From Alphaproteobacteria bacterium (GTDB lineage: Bacteria; Pseudomonadota; Alphaproteobacteria; Micavibrionales; Micavibrionaceae): a stretch of 64,000 nucleotides of DNA. This document shows positions 40,588 through 50,632 of the stretch, piece by piece (the stretch's first letter is position 1; each line of letters starts with the position of its first letter). Location of the stretch: contig JAGYOK010000008.1 of assembly GCA_018399685.1 (NCBI GenBank), forward strand, positions 1-64,000, read 5' to 3'. A program made the position numbers and the translations under genes. Under the pieces are notes generated by a model. It ran no database searches. It was not told where the DNA came from and worked only from the letters and a program-made list of their open reading frames with translations.

Positions 40588-41763
40588 ATGTTCCGGGATA
40601 TTTTCCGGCCAGAGCAAATGGGCGTCTACATACATTGGCCATTTTGCAAAAGCCGTTGCCCTTATTGTGATTTCAATACATATGTTCGTGAGGATCAGGG
40701 CTTTGACGAAGCTCTCTGGCTGGAGGCGTATATCCGTTCGTTGGATTATTATGCTGAAAAGCTGGCGGATGACAGGCAGGTGGTTTCTATATTTTTTGGC
40801 GGAGGCACGCCCTCGCTTATGAAGCCGGATACTGTGGGGAGCATCATAGATCATGTGCATAAGATATGGCGCGTGGCCGAAGATGTGGAAGTTACTCTGG
40901 AAGCCAATCCCACAAGCGTGGAAAATGCAAAGCTGGAAGGGTTTGCAAAGGCTGGAGTTAATCGTTTGTCCTTGGGTGTGCAGTCTTTTGATGATGAGGG
41001 GCTGGCTTTTCTTGGTCGGCAGCACAGCGTCAAAGAGGCTATGGAATCACTTGATCTGGCACGTAAGCATTTCTCGCGGTATAGCCTTGATTTGATCTAT
41101 GCGAGGCCTGAACAATCTTTGGATGATTGGGAAAAAGAGCTGGGGCAGGCATTGTCTTTAGGCCTATCTCATATGTCGCTATATCAGCTTACGATCGCAG
41201 AAAAAACCCCTTTTTACAAGAGCATGTCAAGCGGCGAGTTTGTTGCTCCCGGAGAAGTAGAAGGCGCTGAGTTCTATCATCTTACACAAAATATGATGGA
41301 TACTGCGGGCTTGAGCGCTTATGAAGTCTCTAATCATGCCATCGCAGGACAGGAATGCCGACATAATCTGGTTTACTGGCATATGGCTGATTATATCGGA
41401 ATAGGTGCGGGAGCGCATGGGCGTTACATGGCGGGCGGCGAAAAATATGCTTCGTGCGATGAAAAGAAGCCGGAGCGTTGGCTTGAGCGTGTGCGTTCTT
41501 ATGGCCATGGTGGGGAGTGGGAGATTTTATCCAAAGAGGAGCAGTTTTATGAGGCGCTGTTGATGGGCGCGCGTTTGTATGATGGTGTGTCACTTGCGCA
41601 TTGTGAGGATCTGTCAGGTGTGAAAGCGAGCGATGTTCTGGATTTTTCCAAAATTGATATGGCGGCAAAAGAGGGCTGGCTTGAAAAAGAAGATGGCAAA
41701 ATAAAAGCAACGCGTGAGGGAATGCTCCGGCTTAACGCGTTGCTTGGATATTTATTGCTTTAA
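40588..41763 (+). CDS. hemW: radical SAM heme chaperone HemW
   Basis: GVYIHWPFCKSRCPYCDFNT; FFGGGTPSLM; GVQSFDDEGLAFLGRQH. Confidence 0.93.
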   Translation: MFRDIFRPEQMGVYIHWPFCKSRCPYCDFNTYVREDQGFDEALWLEAYIRSLDYYAEKLADDRQVVSIFFGGGTPSLMKPDTVGSIIDHVHKIWRVAEDVEVTLEANPTSVENAKLEGFAKAGVNRLSLGVQSFDDEGLAFLGRQHSVKEAMESLDLARKHFSRYSLDLIYARPEQSLDDWEKELGQALSLGLSHMSLYQLTIAEKTPFYKSMSSGEFVAPGEVEGAEFYHLTQNMMDTAGLSAYEVSNHAIAGQECRHNLVYWHMADYIGIGAGAHGRYMAGGEKYASCDEKKPERWLERVRSYGHGGEWEILSKEEQFYEALLMGARLYDGVSLAHCEDLSGVKASDVLDFSKIDMAAKEGWLEKEDGKIKATREGMLRLNALLGYLLL

Positions 41764-41767
41764 CAGA

Positions 41768-43420
41768 TTATTGCTGTGGCTGTTGTTGGCCAAGTACAGT
41801 TTGAGCATCCTGTCCATTAATCGTGAGAGATCCTTGCGGGTCAAGCTCGATGTCATAGCTGTAGGCAGGCTGATCATTTTTGCCTGTTGTTGGCTGGCCG
41901 ATTTGCTTTAGTTTCTCAAGTGTAGGAATAAGCTTTTTGTACTCATCAGAATTGGTTGTATTTTCTTTTGATGCGTGCTTTTGCGAGACATTTAGCAGAG
42001 CTTCCAGCCCTTCAAACAGAAGTTTGAATTTGGCTGAAAAGCCGGTTACGGAGCTTAAATCTGTGGCAATTTTTCCATCGAGCGTAACATCATAAATATG
42101 GTTGCTTATGTTATTTTGATCTACCATGATCTGGGTTCCGGCCTGAGAGATGATCGCAGGTAAGCGCATAACAACCCCTAACCATGCCATTTGCGCAGCC
42201 TCTGGGTTTTGTGTGATGCTCTGGAAGGTATTGTTTGCGAGGTCACTTAGAGTTGTATAAGGGACGTTTCCGGCCTCCAGATTGATTTTAAAGTTTTGTG
42301 GAACCAGATCATTGATTTCAGGAATTTCAGGTGTCGTTTTGAAACCCTCATAATCAAAATCAATATTCAGTGAACCTTTGTCTGATTTGAGTCCGGATGC
42401 TCCGGCGCCAAAACTTCCATTTGCGATATGTATGGTTTTTGTTTCTTCGTCGGAGTTTGTATCTTTAACACTTATGTTTTTGGCGCTGTAGTCAAAAGAT
42501 ACGCTGTCCACGTCAAAATTATACATATCAGAGAGCATATCAAAGACATTTTGGGCAGAGATATCTTCCGTTCCTTCTTTGCTATTCTCGATAGATTGCA
42601 GGCTGTTAATGGTCTCTTTGTGTTTTAATATCCTTTGCTGGTATTCTTCTATAGAGGGGAGAACCATGTCTCCCACATGGAAGCCGAGTTTAAGTTCTTC
42701 AATGGCAACTTGGGCATCCTGATCGGGGGGATCAATGTGCAGATTATTCATAAGGAAGTGGCCGGGGCCCGAGAATTTTCCGTTATCTTGTTCTTCCAGT
42801 TTTGTATAGAACTGGATGCCGCCCATATTTACGCCTGTTTCTTGGCCTCCGACCAGAAAATCTATCTTGGACATATTCATGTCCAGCTTTGTGAAATAGC
42901 CCAGCTTTTCGCTGTAAAGAGCTATGGAGCGTTGCTCCCCAATATTTAATGAAAACAGATCGGGATCTCCCGATTTTTTGAGTGCGTCATAAACTGTAAT
43001 GTTTTCAGGAATGGTGAGAACGATTTTCCAGTATCCCGGTTTTTCATCAGCCATGGCATTTATTGTGATTTTGCCAATATCAACAACCTGTTTGGCGGGC
43101 TTGGTTGCTTCTTCACCGGTAGCTTCGGGGAGAATCTTGCTGCTCAGGTAAATATGCGGAAATGTAAGCGTGTAATATGTCGGCTGGCGTGTTACGGTTA
43201 ATTCCCCGTCGTAGGTAACATCAACCGAGCCTAGAGCTTCGTTTATGTTTTTTTGATAATCAAGGAGCCTTTGGAAAGAGGCTTTCAGCCTTTGTGCCTC
43301 TTGGTCATTTGTTGTTTGAGCGTGCGTGTATGTTGGGAAAAGTGCGCTCAGGGCAAGCAGCATAAATAGCGCAACGAGCGCAAAAAATGGCTTTTGTATA
43401 AGAGTGAATATGCGAGACAT
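41768..43420 (-). CDS. hypothetical exported protein
   Basis: 550-aa ORF with N-terminal signal/TM segment; no recognised domain. Confidence 0.7.
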   Translation of the reverse strand: MSRIFTLIQKPFFALVALFMLLALSALFPTYTHAQTTNDQEAQRLKASFQRLLDYQKNINEALGSVDVTYDGELTVTRQPTYYTLTFPHIYLSSKILPEATGEEATKPAKQVVDIGKITINAMADEKPGYWKIVLTIPENITVYDALKKSGDPDLFSLNIGEQRSIALYSEKLGYFTKLDMNMSKIDFLVGGQETGVNMGGIQFYTKLEEQDNGKFSGPGHFLMNNLHIDPPDQDAQVAIEELKLGFHVGDMVLPSIEEYQQRILKHKETINSLQSIENSKEGTEDISAQNVFDMLSDMYNFDVDSVSFDYSAKNISVKDTNSDEETKTIHIANGSFGAGASGLKSDKGSLNIDFDYEGFKTTPEIPEINDLVPQNFKINLEAGNVPYTTLSDLANNTFQSITQNPEAAQMAWLGVVMRLPAIISQAGTQIMVDQNNISNHIYDVTLDGKIATDLSSVTGFSAKFKLLFEGLEALLNVSQKHASKENTTNSDEYKKLIPTLEKLKQIGQPTTGKNDQPAYSYDIELDPQGSLTINGQDAQTVLGQQQPQQ

Positions 43421-43596
43421 AGGCTTTCCTTTGGTCTATCCTTTTAAAGAAGGTGGGGTGTATAAGCAAAAAAACTTGTAATCGAATGAGGAATTTAAAC
43501 AAAAATACTTGCTGTGGACAAGGATAAACGGCATTAATATGCCTCATGATACTATTTAATATATATAACACGAATAACTAATATGGCCGGGAGCCG

Positions 43597-44823
43597 ATGC
43601 TAGAGTCTAAAAACACACAATTTACCTTGTCTGCCGAAGGGCAAATCCTTTGGCAGGAGAAAATGAATAATCCATTGCCGGGCAAGGCTATGGCTGTTCT
43701 TGTAAAAGGATCACATCCGTTGAAGCCTTCTATTGAGCTTTTGGATAATGAAGTTACAGCGCAGTATCAGGCTGATGATGAAAAGAAGCAGATGTTGGCT
43801 AATCATCTCAATATCTGGCTGAACTGGCATATGAGCGAGACAGTCGGCGCGCTGGCGGCTTTGGAAGTTCCGGCAGGTGTTGAGCTAAAGGAAGATGCTG
43901 TTTCGAAAATTGCGGCGAAGGTTTATGACGGGATGGGGATCGTCCCGCGGGAAGAGGTCGAGGATATTATCGGAGATCTTACCCCTGAAACACGTGCGGA
44001 GCTTCGAGCCAAGAAAATCAGGTTAGGGCCGATTCTTGTGTTTATTCCAGAGTTGAATAAACCCGCAGCGGTACGTCTACGCGGTTTGTTGTGGTCTTTG
44101 TTTAATGATCGTCCGCTTCCCGCCCAAGTTCCCGCTGATGGCATTGTATCGGCAGAGATCGAAGAGAAGGAAGCCGATCCGATTTTCTACAGATCTATTG
44201 GTTACCCTCTTTATGGAGGTCGGGCGGTTCGTATTGATATGCTCGATCGTGTGATATCATGCGTTTATGACCATGCGGATGAAGGAAAGTTTAAAGCTCG
44301 CCATGAAATGGCTGAATGGCTGGGGTGTTCAATCGAGGGTTTGTACAAAGTGCTGGAGGCTATGGGGCATACAAAGATCCATGATCCCGCCGAAGTAGTT
44401 GCCGATGTATTGGAAGCGGAGCCAAAAGACGAGCCTGTTGCCGAAGAAGCCAAGCAGGAAGAAGAAGTACTTTCCGAAGAGGTTAAGGAAGCTGATAAAG
44501 ACGGTGTTAAAGAAACCGTGGAGCAGAAGCCTGTTGAAAAGCCGGAGCTTGCTGTTTTTCGTCTAAAAAAAGGTAAGGCTTTTCAGTCTAAAAAGCAGGG
44601 AACTGGTGGCAGCAAAGATAAAAAACCTTTTAATAAACCTTTTAATAACAAGAATAAAAAACCTGTCGAGGGGCAGGGGCGGCGCAAGGCAAAAGAAAAG
44701 AACAACAGTAAAAATAAGAATAACAATAAAAGCAGGGATCGCGGCCCTCGTGTTATTACGGCGGAGGCCAAGATTAAGGAAGAAGATAATCCTTTTGCTA
44801 TATTACAACAGCTCAAGAAATAA
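43597..44823 (+). CDS. protein resembling the C-terminal region of alphaproteobacterial SUV3-like helicases, with Lys-rich tail; no helicase core
   Basis: FTLSAEGQILWQ...MAVLVKGSHPLKPSIELLDNE...IRLGPILVFIPELNKPAAVRLRGLLWSL...YRSIGYPLYGGRAVRIDMLDRV; no Walker A/DExx motifs. Confidence 0.6.
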   Translation: MLESKNTQFTLSAEGQILWQEKMNNPLPGKAMAVLVKGSHPLKPSIELLDNEVTAQYQADDEKKQMLANHLNIWLNWHMSETVGALAALEVPAGVELKEDAVSKIAAKVYDGMGIVPREEVEDIIGDLTPETRAELRAKKIRLGPILVFIPELNKPAAVRLRGLLWSLFNDRPLPAQVPADGIVSAEIEEKEADPIFYRSIGYPLYGGRAVRIDMLDRVISCVYDHADEGKFKARHEMAEWLGCSIEGLYKVLEAMGHTKIHDPAEVVADVLEAEPKDEPVAEEAKQEEEVLSEEVKEADKDGVKETVEQKPVEKPELAVFRLKKGKAFQSKKQGTGGSKDKKPFNKPFNNKNKKPVEGQGRRKAKEKNNSKNKNNNKSRDRGPRVITAEAKIKEEDNPFAILQQLKK

Positions 44824-44844
44824 CGCATAATCCGGGAGGCTTTT

Positions 44845-45249
44845 ATGACCTGCAATCTGCTTATTCGTATGATAGGGAGATTTGTGGTTGTTCTGTTTGT
44901 TCTGTTTTTATTTCCCGCAAGGCACGCAAGTGCTGCACAATTTTCCGGAGAATATCTGATTAAGGTTTGTGCCGTGGATTCTACGGGGCGCGAGATTGTA
45001 AAAGGCGGGAAAATAGCCTGTCAGGCCTATATATCCGGTGTGATTGATTATCATAATATGTTGCGGGCAATGGATCTTACTTCGGACATGAATTTTTGTA
45101 TTCCAGAAAATACAAGTTTGAACGAGCTTCAAATCCGTGTTCTGGCATATTTGTATAAACGCGCGAAACTACATCGTAAATTTACTGCGGCGCCGGGTGT
45201 GGCAATGGCTCTTTTCTCGCTTTATCCGTGTTCGGGGTATGGTAAATAA
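44845..45249 (+). CDS. Rap1a/Tai-like small secreted protein
   Basis: Signal sequence; FSGEYLIKVC...CQAYISGVIDYHN...FCIPENTSLNELQIRVLAYL...PC pattern. Confidence 0.55.
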   Translation: MTCNLLIRMIGRFVVVLFVLFLFPARHASAAQFSGEYLIKVCAVDSTGREIVKGGKIACQAYISGVIDYHNMLRAMDLTSDMNFCIPENTSLNELQIRVLAYLYKRAKLHRKFTAAPGVAMALFSLYPCSGYGK

Positions 45250-45263
45250 ATAAAGCAAAATAC

Positions 45264-45842
45264 TTGCAATTTGGAAGAATAAATATGAATTACAGTAATA
45301 GCCCAAAAACATATAAGCACGTGGTTCGCCTTAGAAGGGATAACAGTGATTATCTTTTGCCGAAACATTTTTTTGGAGTTCTTGTTCGGCGCTTCTTTCC
45401 TGTTATGAGCATTATTTATTTAATCTCGATTCTTTGCATTTCCGTAAGCTCTGGGCATTTTGTTGAATATTTGTTCTATGAGAACACAGCATATATAAGA
45501 GGTTTTCTGGTTGCGTTATGGTGTGCTGGACCTGCTGTCGTGTGGATTTTGCTGGCGGCAAATCCTTTGTTTAATCATACCGCAAATCTTTGGTTCAAAA
45601 TATTGGCAGCACTTTTGCAGTTTACAATTTGTCTTAGTTTTTTCATGTTTCCAGAGATGGAAATGTATGGGATGCGCAGTTATTTGATTTTGTCTTTTCC
45701 TGCATATTTTCTTATTTACTATCTGTTTGTCGTTGACCCACTGCCTTTAGAGGCGGTTTACCCGCTCAACGCGCTGGGGATTTGTGCGCTTATCTGGATG
45801 ATTAGTGTGGAAATGGTTATGGCCGATTCGTTTGTTCCCTAG
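45264..45842 (+). CDS. hypothetical membrane protein
   Basis: 192 aa, several hydrophobic segments. Confidence 0.65.
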   Translation: MQFGRINMNYSNSPKTYKHVVRLRRDNSDYLLPKHFFGVLVRRFFPVMSIIYLISILCISVSSGHFVEYLFYENTAYIRGFLVALWCAGPAVVWILLAANPLFNHTANLWFKILAALLQFTICLSFFMFPEMEMYGMRSYLILSFPAYFLIYYLFVVDPLPLEAVYPLNALGICALIWMISVEMVMADSFVP

Positions 45843-45894
45843 CTAAACATGGTTTATTAAAAATTTCTGGACAGTCAAAATCTAGGGTCAAAAT

Positions 45895-46524
45895 CTAGTC
45901 AATCGACCCGAATGATCTTGAGTTCATGGGGCCCTGATTTTTTTGTGTCTCTTTATAGCGCTTTAATATTTCAGAAATACCTTCAGGCGCAGGCTCTTTT
46001 TCTTCGCTTGCTGTTTCTTCCTTTATTTTTTCTTTGGTTTCTTCTTCTTGTGTAACTTCTTCTTTTTTCTCTGGCTGATCGGTGTTTTCATCACCTTCTA
46101 GCTGTTCCTGCTTTTTCTTTTTTATGCGCCCGGCAAGGGTGGCGTAGTGTTCCCATACTTTCTGGCTTTCCGTCAGGTTTTCTTCGTTGCCAGTTTCTGT
46201 AGTTTTTGTTTCTTCTTTTTTGGCTTTTTCTTCATCTTCTTCCGCGTCGGTTTTTTTGGAAATTTTATTTTTGTATTTTGAGCTGTCCCAGTTCATGGTG
46301 CGCATTTGCGACTTCTTTTCCTGGCTGGCTTTGATAAGATCAATTACCGGAGATCCGGTGCTGGCGGGTTGCTCTTCTTGCGAAGACTCCGGCTGCTCGC
46401 TCGCGGCTTTCATTTGATTTTGGGCAAAGGCGGGTGCAGGAGCATGTATCCACACCAGCCCCGATAGAAGGGCGCACAACATAATAACGTGGATGTGTTT
46501 TTCTTTGTGATTGATACGGGGCAT
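45895..46524 (-). CDS. hypothetical exported low-complexity (K/E-rich) protein
   Basis: N-terminal signal-like segment, then charged E/K-rich sequence. Confidence 0.6.
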   Translation of the reverse strand: MPRINHKEKHIHVIMLCALLSGLVWIHAPAPAFAQNQMKAASEQPESSQEEQPASTGSPVIDLIKASQEKKSQMRTMNWDSSKYKNKISKKTDAEEDEEKAKKEETKTTETGNEENLTESQKVWEHYATLAGRIKKKKQEQLEGDENTDQPEKKEEVTQEEETKEKIKEETASEEKEPAPEGISEILKRYKETQKNQGPMNSRSFGSID

Positions 46525-46594
46525 GGTTTGTTCCTATATTTATTTATAGTTAAGCGCTTAACTATTTATTTTTTTAAAGGATACAAGAAGCCTT

Positions 46595-47143
46595 ATGCAA
46601 GATCCATCTTATAAAGTTGATTTATTCGGAACTCACAAAGGGCATCGGCAGATGCTCAAGCGCATGCTTGAAGAGCAAAAGTTTTTTCATAATGGGAACC
46701 TCTATTTCGATCGATGCTTTGAGAGGCAGGCTCTTGGGGAGCTTGATATTATTATTGCATGGAAAGAAAACGCAGGGCATAGCGGGCAGGAGGGAATAGC
46801 TGTTGGCTATGCGCTTTTGAGTTGGCAGCCCAAATACGCGCTTTTTAAAAAAATTGATATTCCCGAGATACAGGATCTTAACGTGGTTAGTCTGCATCGG
46901 AGGCAGGGAATTGGGCGCGCTATTATTGAATGTTGTGAGCGGCGGGCCTCTAAAAAGGGTTATACGGAAATAGGAATAGGAGTAGGGCTGGACGCTTCTT
47001 TTGGAGCTGCTCAACGTTTGTATGTGTCGATGGGGTTTATCCCGGATGGAAGTGGAATCAGCTATGACCGCAAGTTAGTGGCCTCTGGGGAGTTCAGACC
47101 CGTCGACGAGAACCTTTGTTTAATGATGAGCAAGCTGATTTAG
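46595..47143 (+). CDS. GNAT family N-acetyltransferase
   Basis: LNVVSLHRRQGIGRAIIECCERRASKKGYTEIGIGVGL...AQRLYVSMGF. Confidence 0.85.
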   Translation: MQDPSYKVDLFGTHKGHRQMLKRMLEEQKFFHNGNLYFDRCFERQALGELDIIIAWKENAGHSGQEGIAVGYALLSWQPKYALFKKIDIPEIQDLNVVSLHRRQGIGRAIIECCERRASKKGYTEIGIGVGLDASFGAAQRLYVSMGFIPDGSGISYDRKLVASGEFRPVDENLCLMMSKLI

Positions 47144-47213
47144 AACTTTCTTTAGTGCAGTGCAATATGCTAAACCAGTGGGTATGAAAGACATTTTGCT
47201 GGAGGGAGTTCTT

Positions 47214-49877
47214 ATGACCAAATGGGTTTATAATTTCGGCAAAGACTATAATGATGGTGATGCGTCAATGAGCGATATTCTTGGCGGCAAGGGCTGTAAT
47301 CTGGCCGAGATGGCCTCGCTGGGGCTTCCGGTTCCTCCGGGATTTACCATTACCACACAATTTTGTGCCTGTTATTACGATAATCAACATAGTTATCCTG
47401 ATGAGTTGAAGGAGCAAGTAGCCGATTCTATGGCACTGCTTGAGGAAACTATGGGTATGGGATTTGGTGATCCTGAAAATCCGCTTTTGGTTTCCGTACG
47501 TTCGGGTGCTCGCGTTTCCATGCCGGGGATGATGGACACGGTTTTAAATCTTGGGCTTAACGATGAAACTGTTGAAGGGCTGGCGCGTATCTCCGGTGAT
47601 GAGCGTTTCGCCTGGGATTCGTATCGCCGCTTTATTCAAATGTATAGCGATGTTGTTCTTGGCGTGGAGCATTATGATTTTGAAGATATTCTCGATAGCT
47701 ATAAGCGCGAGCAGGATATTTCTCTTGATACAGAGGTGAGCGCGGAAGGCTGGAAAGAAGTCGTTAAGCGCTATAAAGCCCTTGTGGTAAACGATCAGGG
47801 CAAGCCGTTTCCAACAGATGTGCAAGAGCAGTTATGGGGTGCAATATCGGCGGTGTTTGGCTCATGGATGGTTCCACGCGCTGTAACATACCGGAAAATT
47901 CATGAAATTCCAGAAGAATGCGGAACTGCTGTAAATGTGCAGGCCATGGTCTTTGGCAATATGGGTGATGACTGTGCTACCGGTGTGGCGTTTACGCGCG
48001 ACCCGTCCAATGGGGAAAATTACTTTTACGGGGAGTATCTCGTTAACGCACAAGGTGAAGATGTTGTAGCTGGGATCAGGACGCCTCAATCTTTGACCAT
48101 CAAAGCACGCGAGAAGGATGGCTCAAGCCTGCCTTCCATGGAAGAGGTAATGCCAGAGGTTTTTGCCGAACTTAATGACATGCGCATAAAGCTGGAGGCG
48201 CATTATTGCGATATGCAGGACATTGAATTTACCGTGCAAAAGGGCAAGCTGTTTATACTTCAGACGCGTAAAGGAAAGCGCACGGCTGGGGCAGCGTTAA
48301 AGATCGCCGTAGATATGGTGGAAGAAGGGCTTATCAGCAAGGATGAAGCTCTGCTTCGTATTGATCCGCAATCACTTGAACAGCTCTTGCATCCGCAACT
48401 TGACCCGAATGCACTACGTAATGTGCTGGCTAGAGGTCTTCCGGCTTCTCCGGGGGCGGCCTCAGGAGTGGTTTGCTTTAGTGCGGACGATGCAGAAAAG
48501 CGTGCACTTAGCGGGGACAAGGTTATTTTGTGCCGTCAGGAAACATCGCCGGAGGATATTCACGGCATGCATGCTTCCGAAGGGATATTAACGTGTCGTG
48601 GCGGTATGACCAGCCATGCTGCTGTTGTTGCCAGAGGGATGGGCAAGCCTTGTGTCGCGGGAGCCAGTGAACTTCTTATTGATTCGAAAGAAAAAGTAAT
48701 TCGCATCGGTGATATACAGATCAAGGAGGGAGAGCTTATCACGATTGACGGCCTTACAGGGCAAATCATAATGGGCGAGGTTGCCTCGATTGAGCCTAAA
48801 ATGTCGGACGATTTTGTTACGCTGATGAGCTGGGCAGATGAGCGCCGCAATATGGGTGTGCGGACAAATGCCGAGACACCTAAAGACGCCACGGTTGCTC
48901 TGAACTTTGGAGCGGAGGGGATAGGTCTTTGCCGGACAGAGCATATGTTCTTTGATCCTGAGCGTATTCAAAATGTTCGTGAGATGATTTTTGCCTCGGA
49001 TAAAGAAGCGCGATGTGTGGTGCTGGACAGATTACTGCCGGAACAGTGCGGAGACTTTGAGCAGCTTTTTGAAATTATGCTGGGGCTTCCGGTGACTATT
49101 CGTTTGCTTGATCCTCCGTTACATGAATTTTTGCCGCATACGCAAAAGGATATTGCCGGTTTTTCAAAAGCTGCCGGAATTGATGAAAAGACCGTTCGGT
49201 TGCGTCTGGCAGAGCTTGCCGAGACTAACCCGATGCTTGGGCATAGAGGCTGTCGTTTAGGGATTTCTTATCCTGAAATTTATGAAATGCAGGCCAGAGC
49301 TATCTTTGAAGCAGCGGTTAATGTTCATAAAAAGCACGGCGGCGGTGTTATTCCTGAGATTATGGTTCCTCTTGTCGGTGCGCGAAAAGAGCTGGAGCTT
49401 ATGCGTAAAGTCGTTGATGACACTGCAAGGGAAGTTTTTGAAGAGCGCGGAGTTACTCTGGCATATCTTGTAGGTACGATGATTGAGCTTCCACGTGCGG
49501 CGCTGACTGCGGATGATATAGCAGGCGCGGCAGATTTTTTCAGCTTTGGCACCAATGATCTCACGCAAACAACTTTGGGGATGAGCCGTGATGATGCTTC
49601 GAACTTCCTGCCGGAATATACGCTTAAAGGGATTTATGAGCGCGACCCGTTTGTCTCGATCGATGTGTCGGGCGTTGGTGCTTTGCTTGATATTGCTCAG
49701 GAAAAGGGGCGCAAGGTTAATCCTGATATGAAGATGGGGATTTGTGGTGAACATGGCGGAGAGCCAGCTTCGATTACTTTTTGCGAGAGTATTGGCATGA
49801 CTTACGTATCCTGTTCACCTTACCGCGTGCCGATTGCTCGTCTGGCGGCAGCGCAGGCGGCTATTTTGAAAATTTAG
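47214..49877 (+). CDS. ppdK: pyruvate, phosphate dikinase (ORF track starts at 47160)
   Basis: GGKGCNLAEMASLGLPVPPGFTITT; ILTCRGGMTSHAAVVARGMGKPCVAG; FGTNDLTQTTLGMSRDD. Confidence 0.97.
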   Translation: MTKWVYNFGKDYNDGDASMSDILGGKGCNLAEMASLGLPVPPGFTITTQFCACYYDNQHSYPDELKEQVADSMALLEETMGMGFGDPENPLLVSVRSGARVSMPGMMDTVLNLGLNDETVEGLARISGDERFAWDSYRRFIQMYSDVVLGVEHYDFEDILDSYKREQDISLDTEVSAEGWKEVVKRYKALVVNDQGKPFPTDVQEQLWGAISAVFGSWMVPRAVTYRKIHEIPEECGTAVNVQAMVFGNMGDDCATGVAFTRDPSNGENYFYGEYLVNAQGEDVVAGIRTPQSLTIKAREKDGSSLPSMEEVMPEVFAELNDMRIKLEAHYCDMQDIEFTVQKGKLFILQTRKGKRTAGAALKIAVDMVEEGLISKDEALLRIDPQSLEQLLHPQLDPNALRNVLARGLPASPGAASGVVCFSADDAEKRALSGDKVILCRQETSPEDIHGMHASEGILTCRGGMTSHAAVVARGMGKPCVAGASELLIDSKEKVIRIGDIQIKEGELITIDGLTGQIIMGEVASIEPKMSDDFVTLMSWADERRNMGVRTNAETPKDATVALNFGAEGIGLCRTEHMFFDPERIQNVREMIFASDKEARCVVLDRLLPEQCGDFEQLFEIMLGLPVTIRLLDPPLHEFLPHTQKDIAGFSKAAGIDEKTVRLRLAELAETNPMLGHRGCRLGISYPEIYEMQARAIFEAAVNVHKKHGGGVIPEIMVPLVGARKELELMRKVVDDTAREVFEERGVTLAYLVGTMIELPRAALTADDIAGAADFFSFGTNDLTQTTLGMSRDDASNFLPEYTLKGIYERDPFVSIDVSGVGALLDIAQEKGRKVNPDMKMGICGEHGGEPASITFCESIGMTYVSCSPYRVPIARLAAAQAAILKI

Positions 49878-50632
49878 TCTTTTGTACCAAGGCGTTGTTT
49901 GGGAGGATGCGGAGAAACAGCAGCGTGTTTCATAAGGACTATCCCTAGATCTTTACATGATGAGCGTAGTTCTGCGTCTTTTTGTATTTCACTGAGCTTT
50001 ACACATTGAAGGTATTTTTTGCTAAGTCCGCAATAATGTTTGCGCATGGTTTCTTTGTGTCCGATATATGTGCTTTTTTCGTAGGACAGGCCGTTGAATA
50101 ATGCGATGCGCGCGGCCTCGATAGATGTTTTTCCGGCAATCATATCGCGGGAGCCGTCGGGAATACCAAGGGAGATTCGTAAATAATCCCATTCTTCGAA
50201 AGGCTGTTCGGGAATACCGGCAGGGCGGCCAAAGGATCGGTAGCCCATTTTTTTATGGCGCGGGTCATTATACCCGAATGCCAGACCTAAAACGGCATAG
50301 CAGTTTTTCTTGGGCTTTATTTCTATTTCAACATTACTGTTTTGTTTATATCTTTTGAGCTTCTTTCCCAGATTTTTGGCGCGTTCGCCTCCCTCACATT
50401 CAATGTACAAGACTTCGGAGTCGTGCTCTGGCTCCAAAACAAAGAAATCATACAAAAATTTTCCTCCGGGTGACAGGAGGCAGGCATATATCGCGTCTTG
50501 TTTATTCAAAACAGCAACATCGTTTGTGATAAGCTTTTGCAGAAAAATATAACGATCCGGGCCGGATATCTTAATCAAACCACGATCTTTTAGAGTTGTA
50601 AAAAAAGGGCTTTGTGTCATTATGTGTGCCAT
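49874..50632 (-). CDS. YgfZ/GcvT-domain (folate-binding) protein, divergent
   Basis: LKDRGLIKISGPDRYIFLQKLITNDVAVL...ACLLSPGGKFLYDFFVLE. Confidence 0.82.
   Translation of the reverse strand: MAHIMTQSPFFTTLKDRGLIKISGPDRYIFLQKLITNDVAVLNKQDAIYACLLSPGGKFLYDFFVLEPEHDSEVLYIECEGGERAKNLGKKLKRYKQNSNVEIEIKPKKNCYAVLGLAFGYNDPRHKKMGYRSFGRPAGIPEQPFEEWDYLRISLGIPDGSRDMIAGKTSIEAARIALFNGLSYEKSTYIGHKETMRKHYCGLSKKYLQCVKLSEIQKDAELRSSCKDLGIVLMKHAAVSPHPPKQRLGTKD

Noticed and set aside
44583-44855. 90-aa Leu/Phe-rich minus-strand ORF
   Set aside because: Antisense of the Lys/Asn-rich tail of the 43597..44823 gene, which artificially gives Leu/Phe runs.
44845-45249. T6SS immunity function for the Rap1a/Tai-like protein
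   Set aside because: No effector or T6SS genes in the window; only the weak family resemblance is kept.
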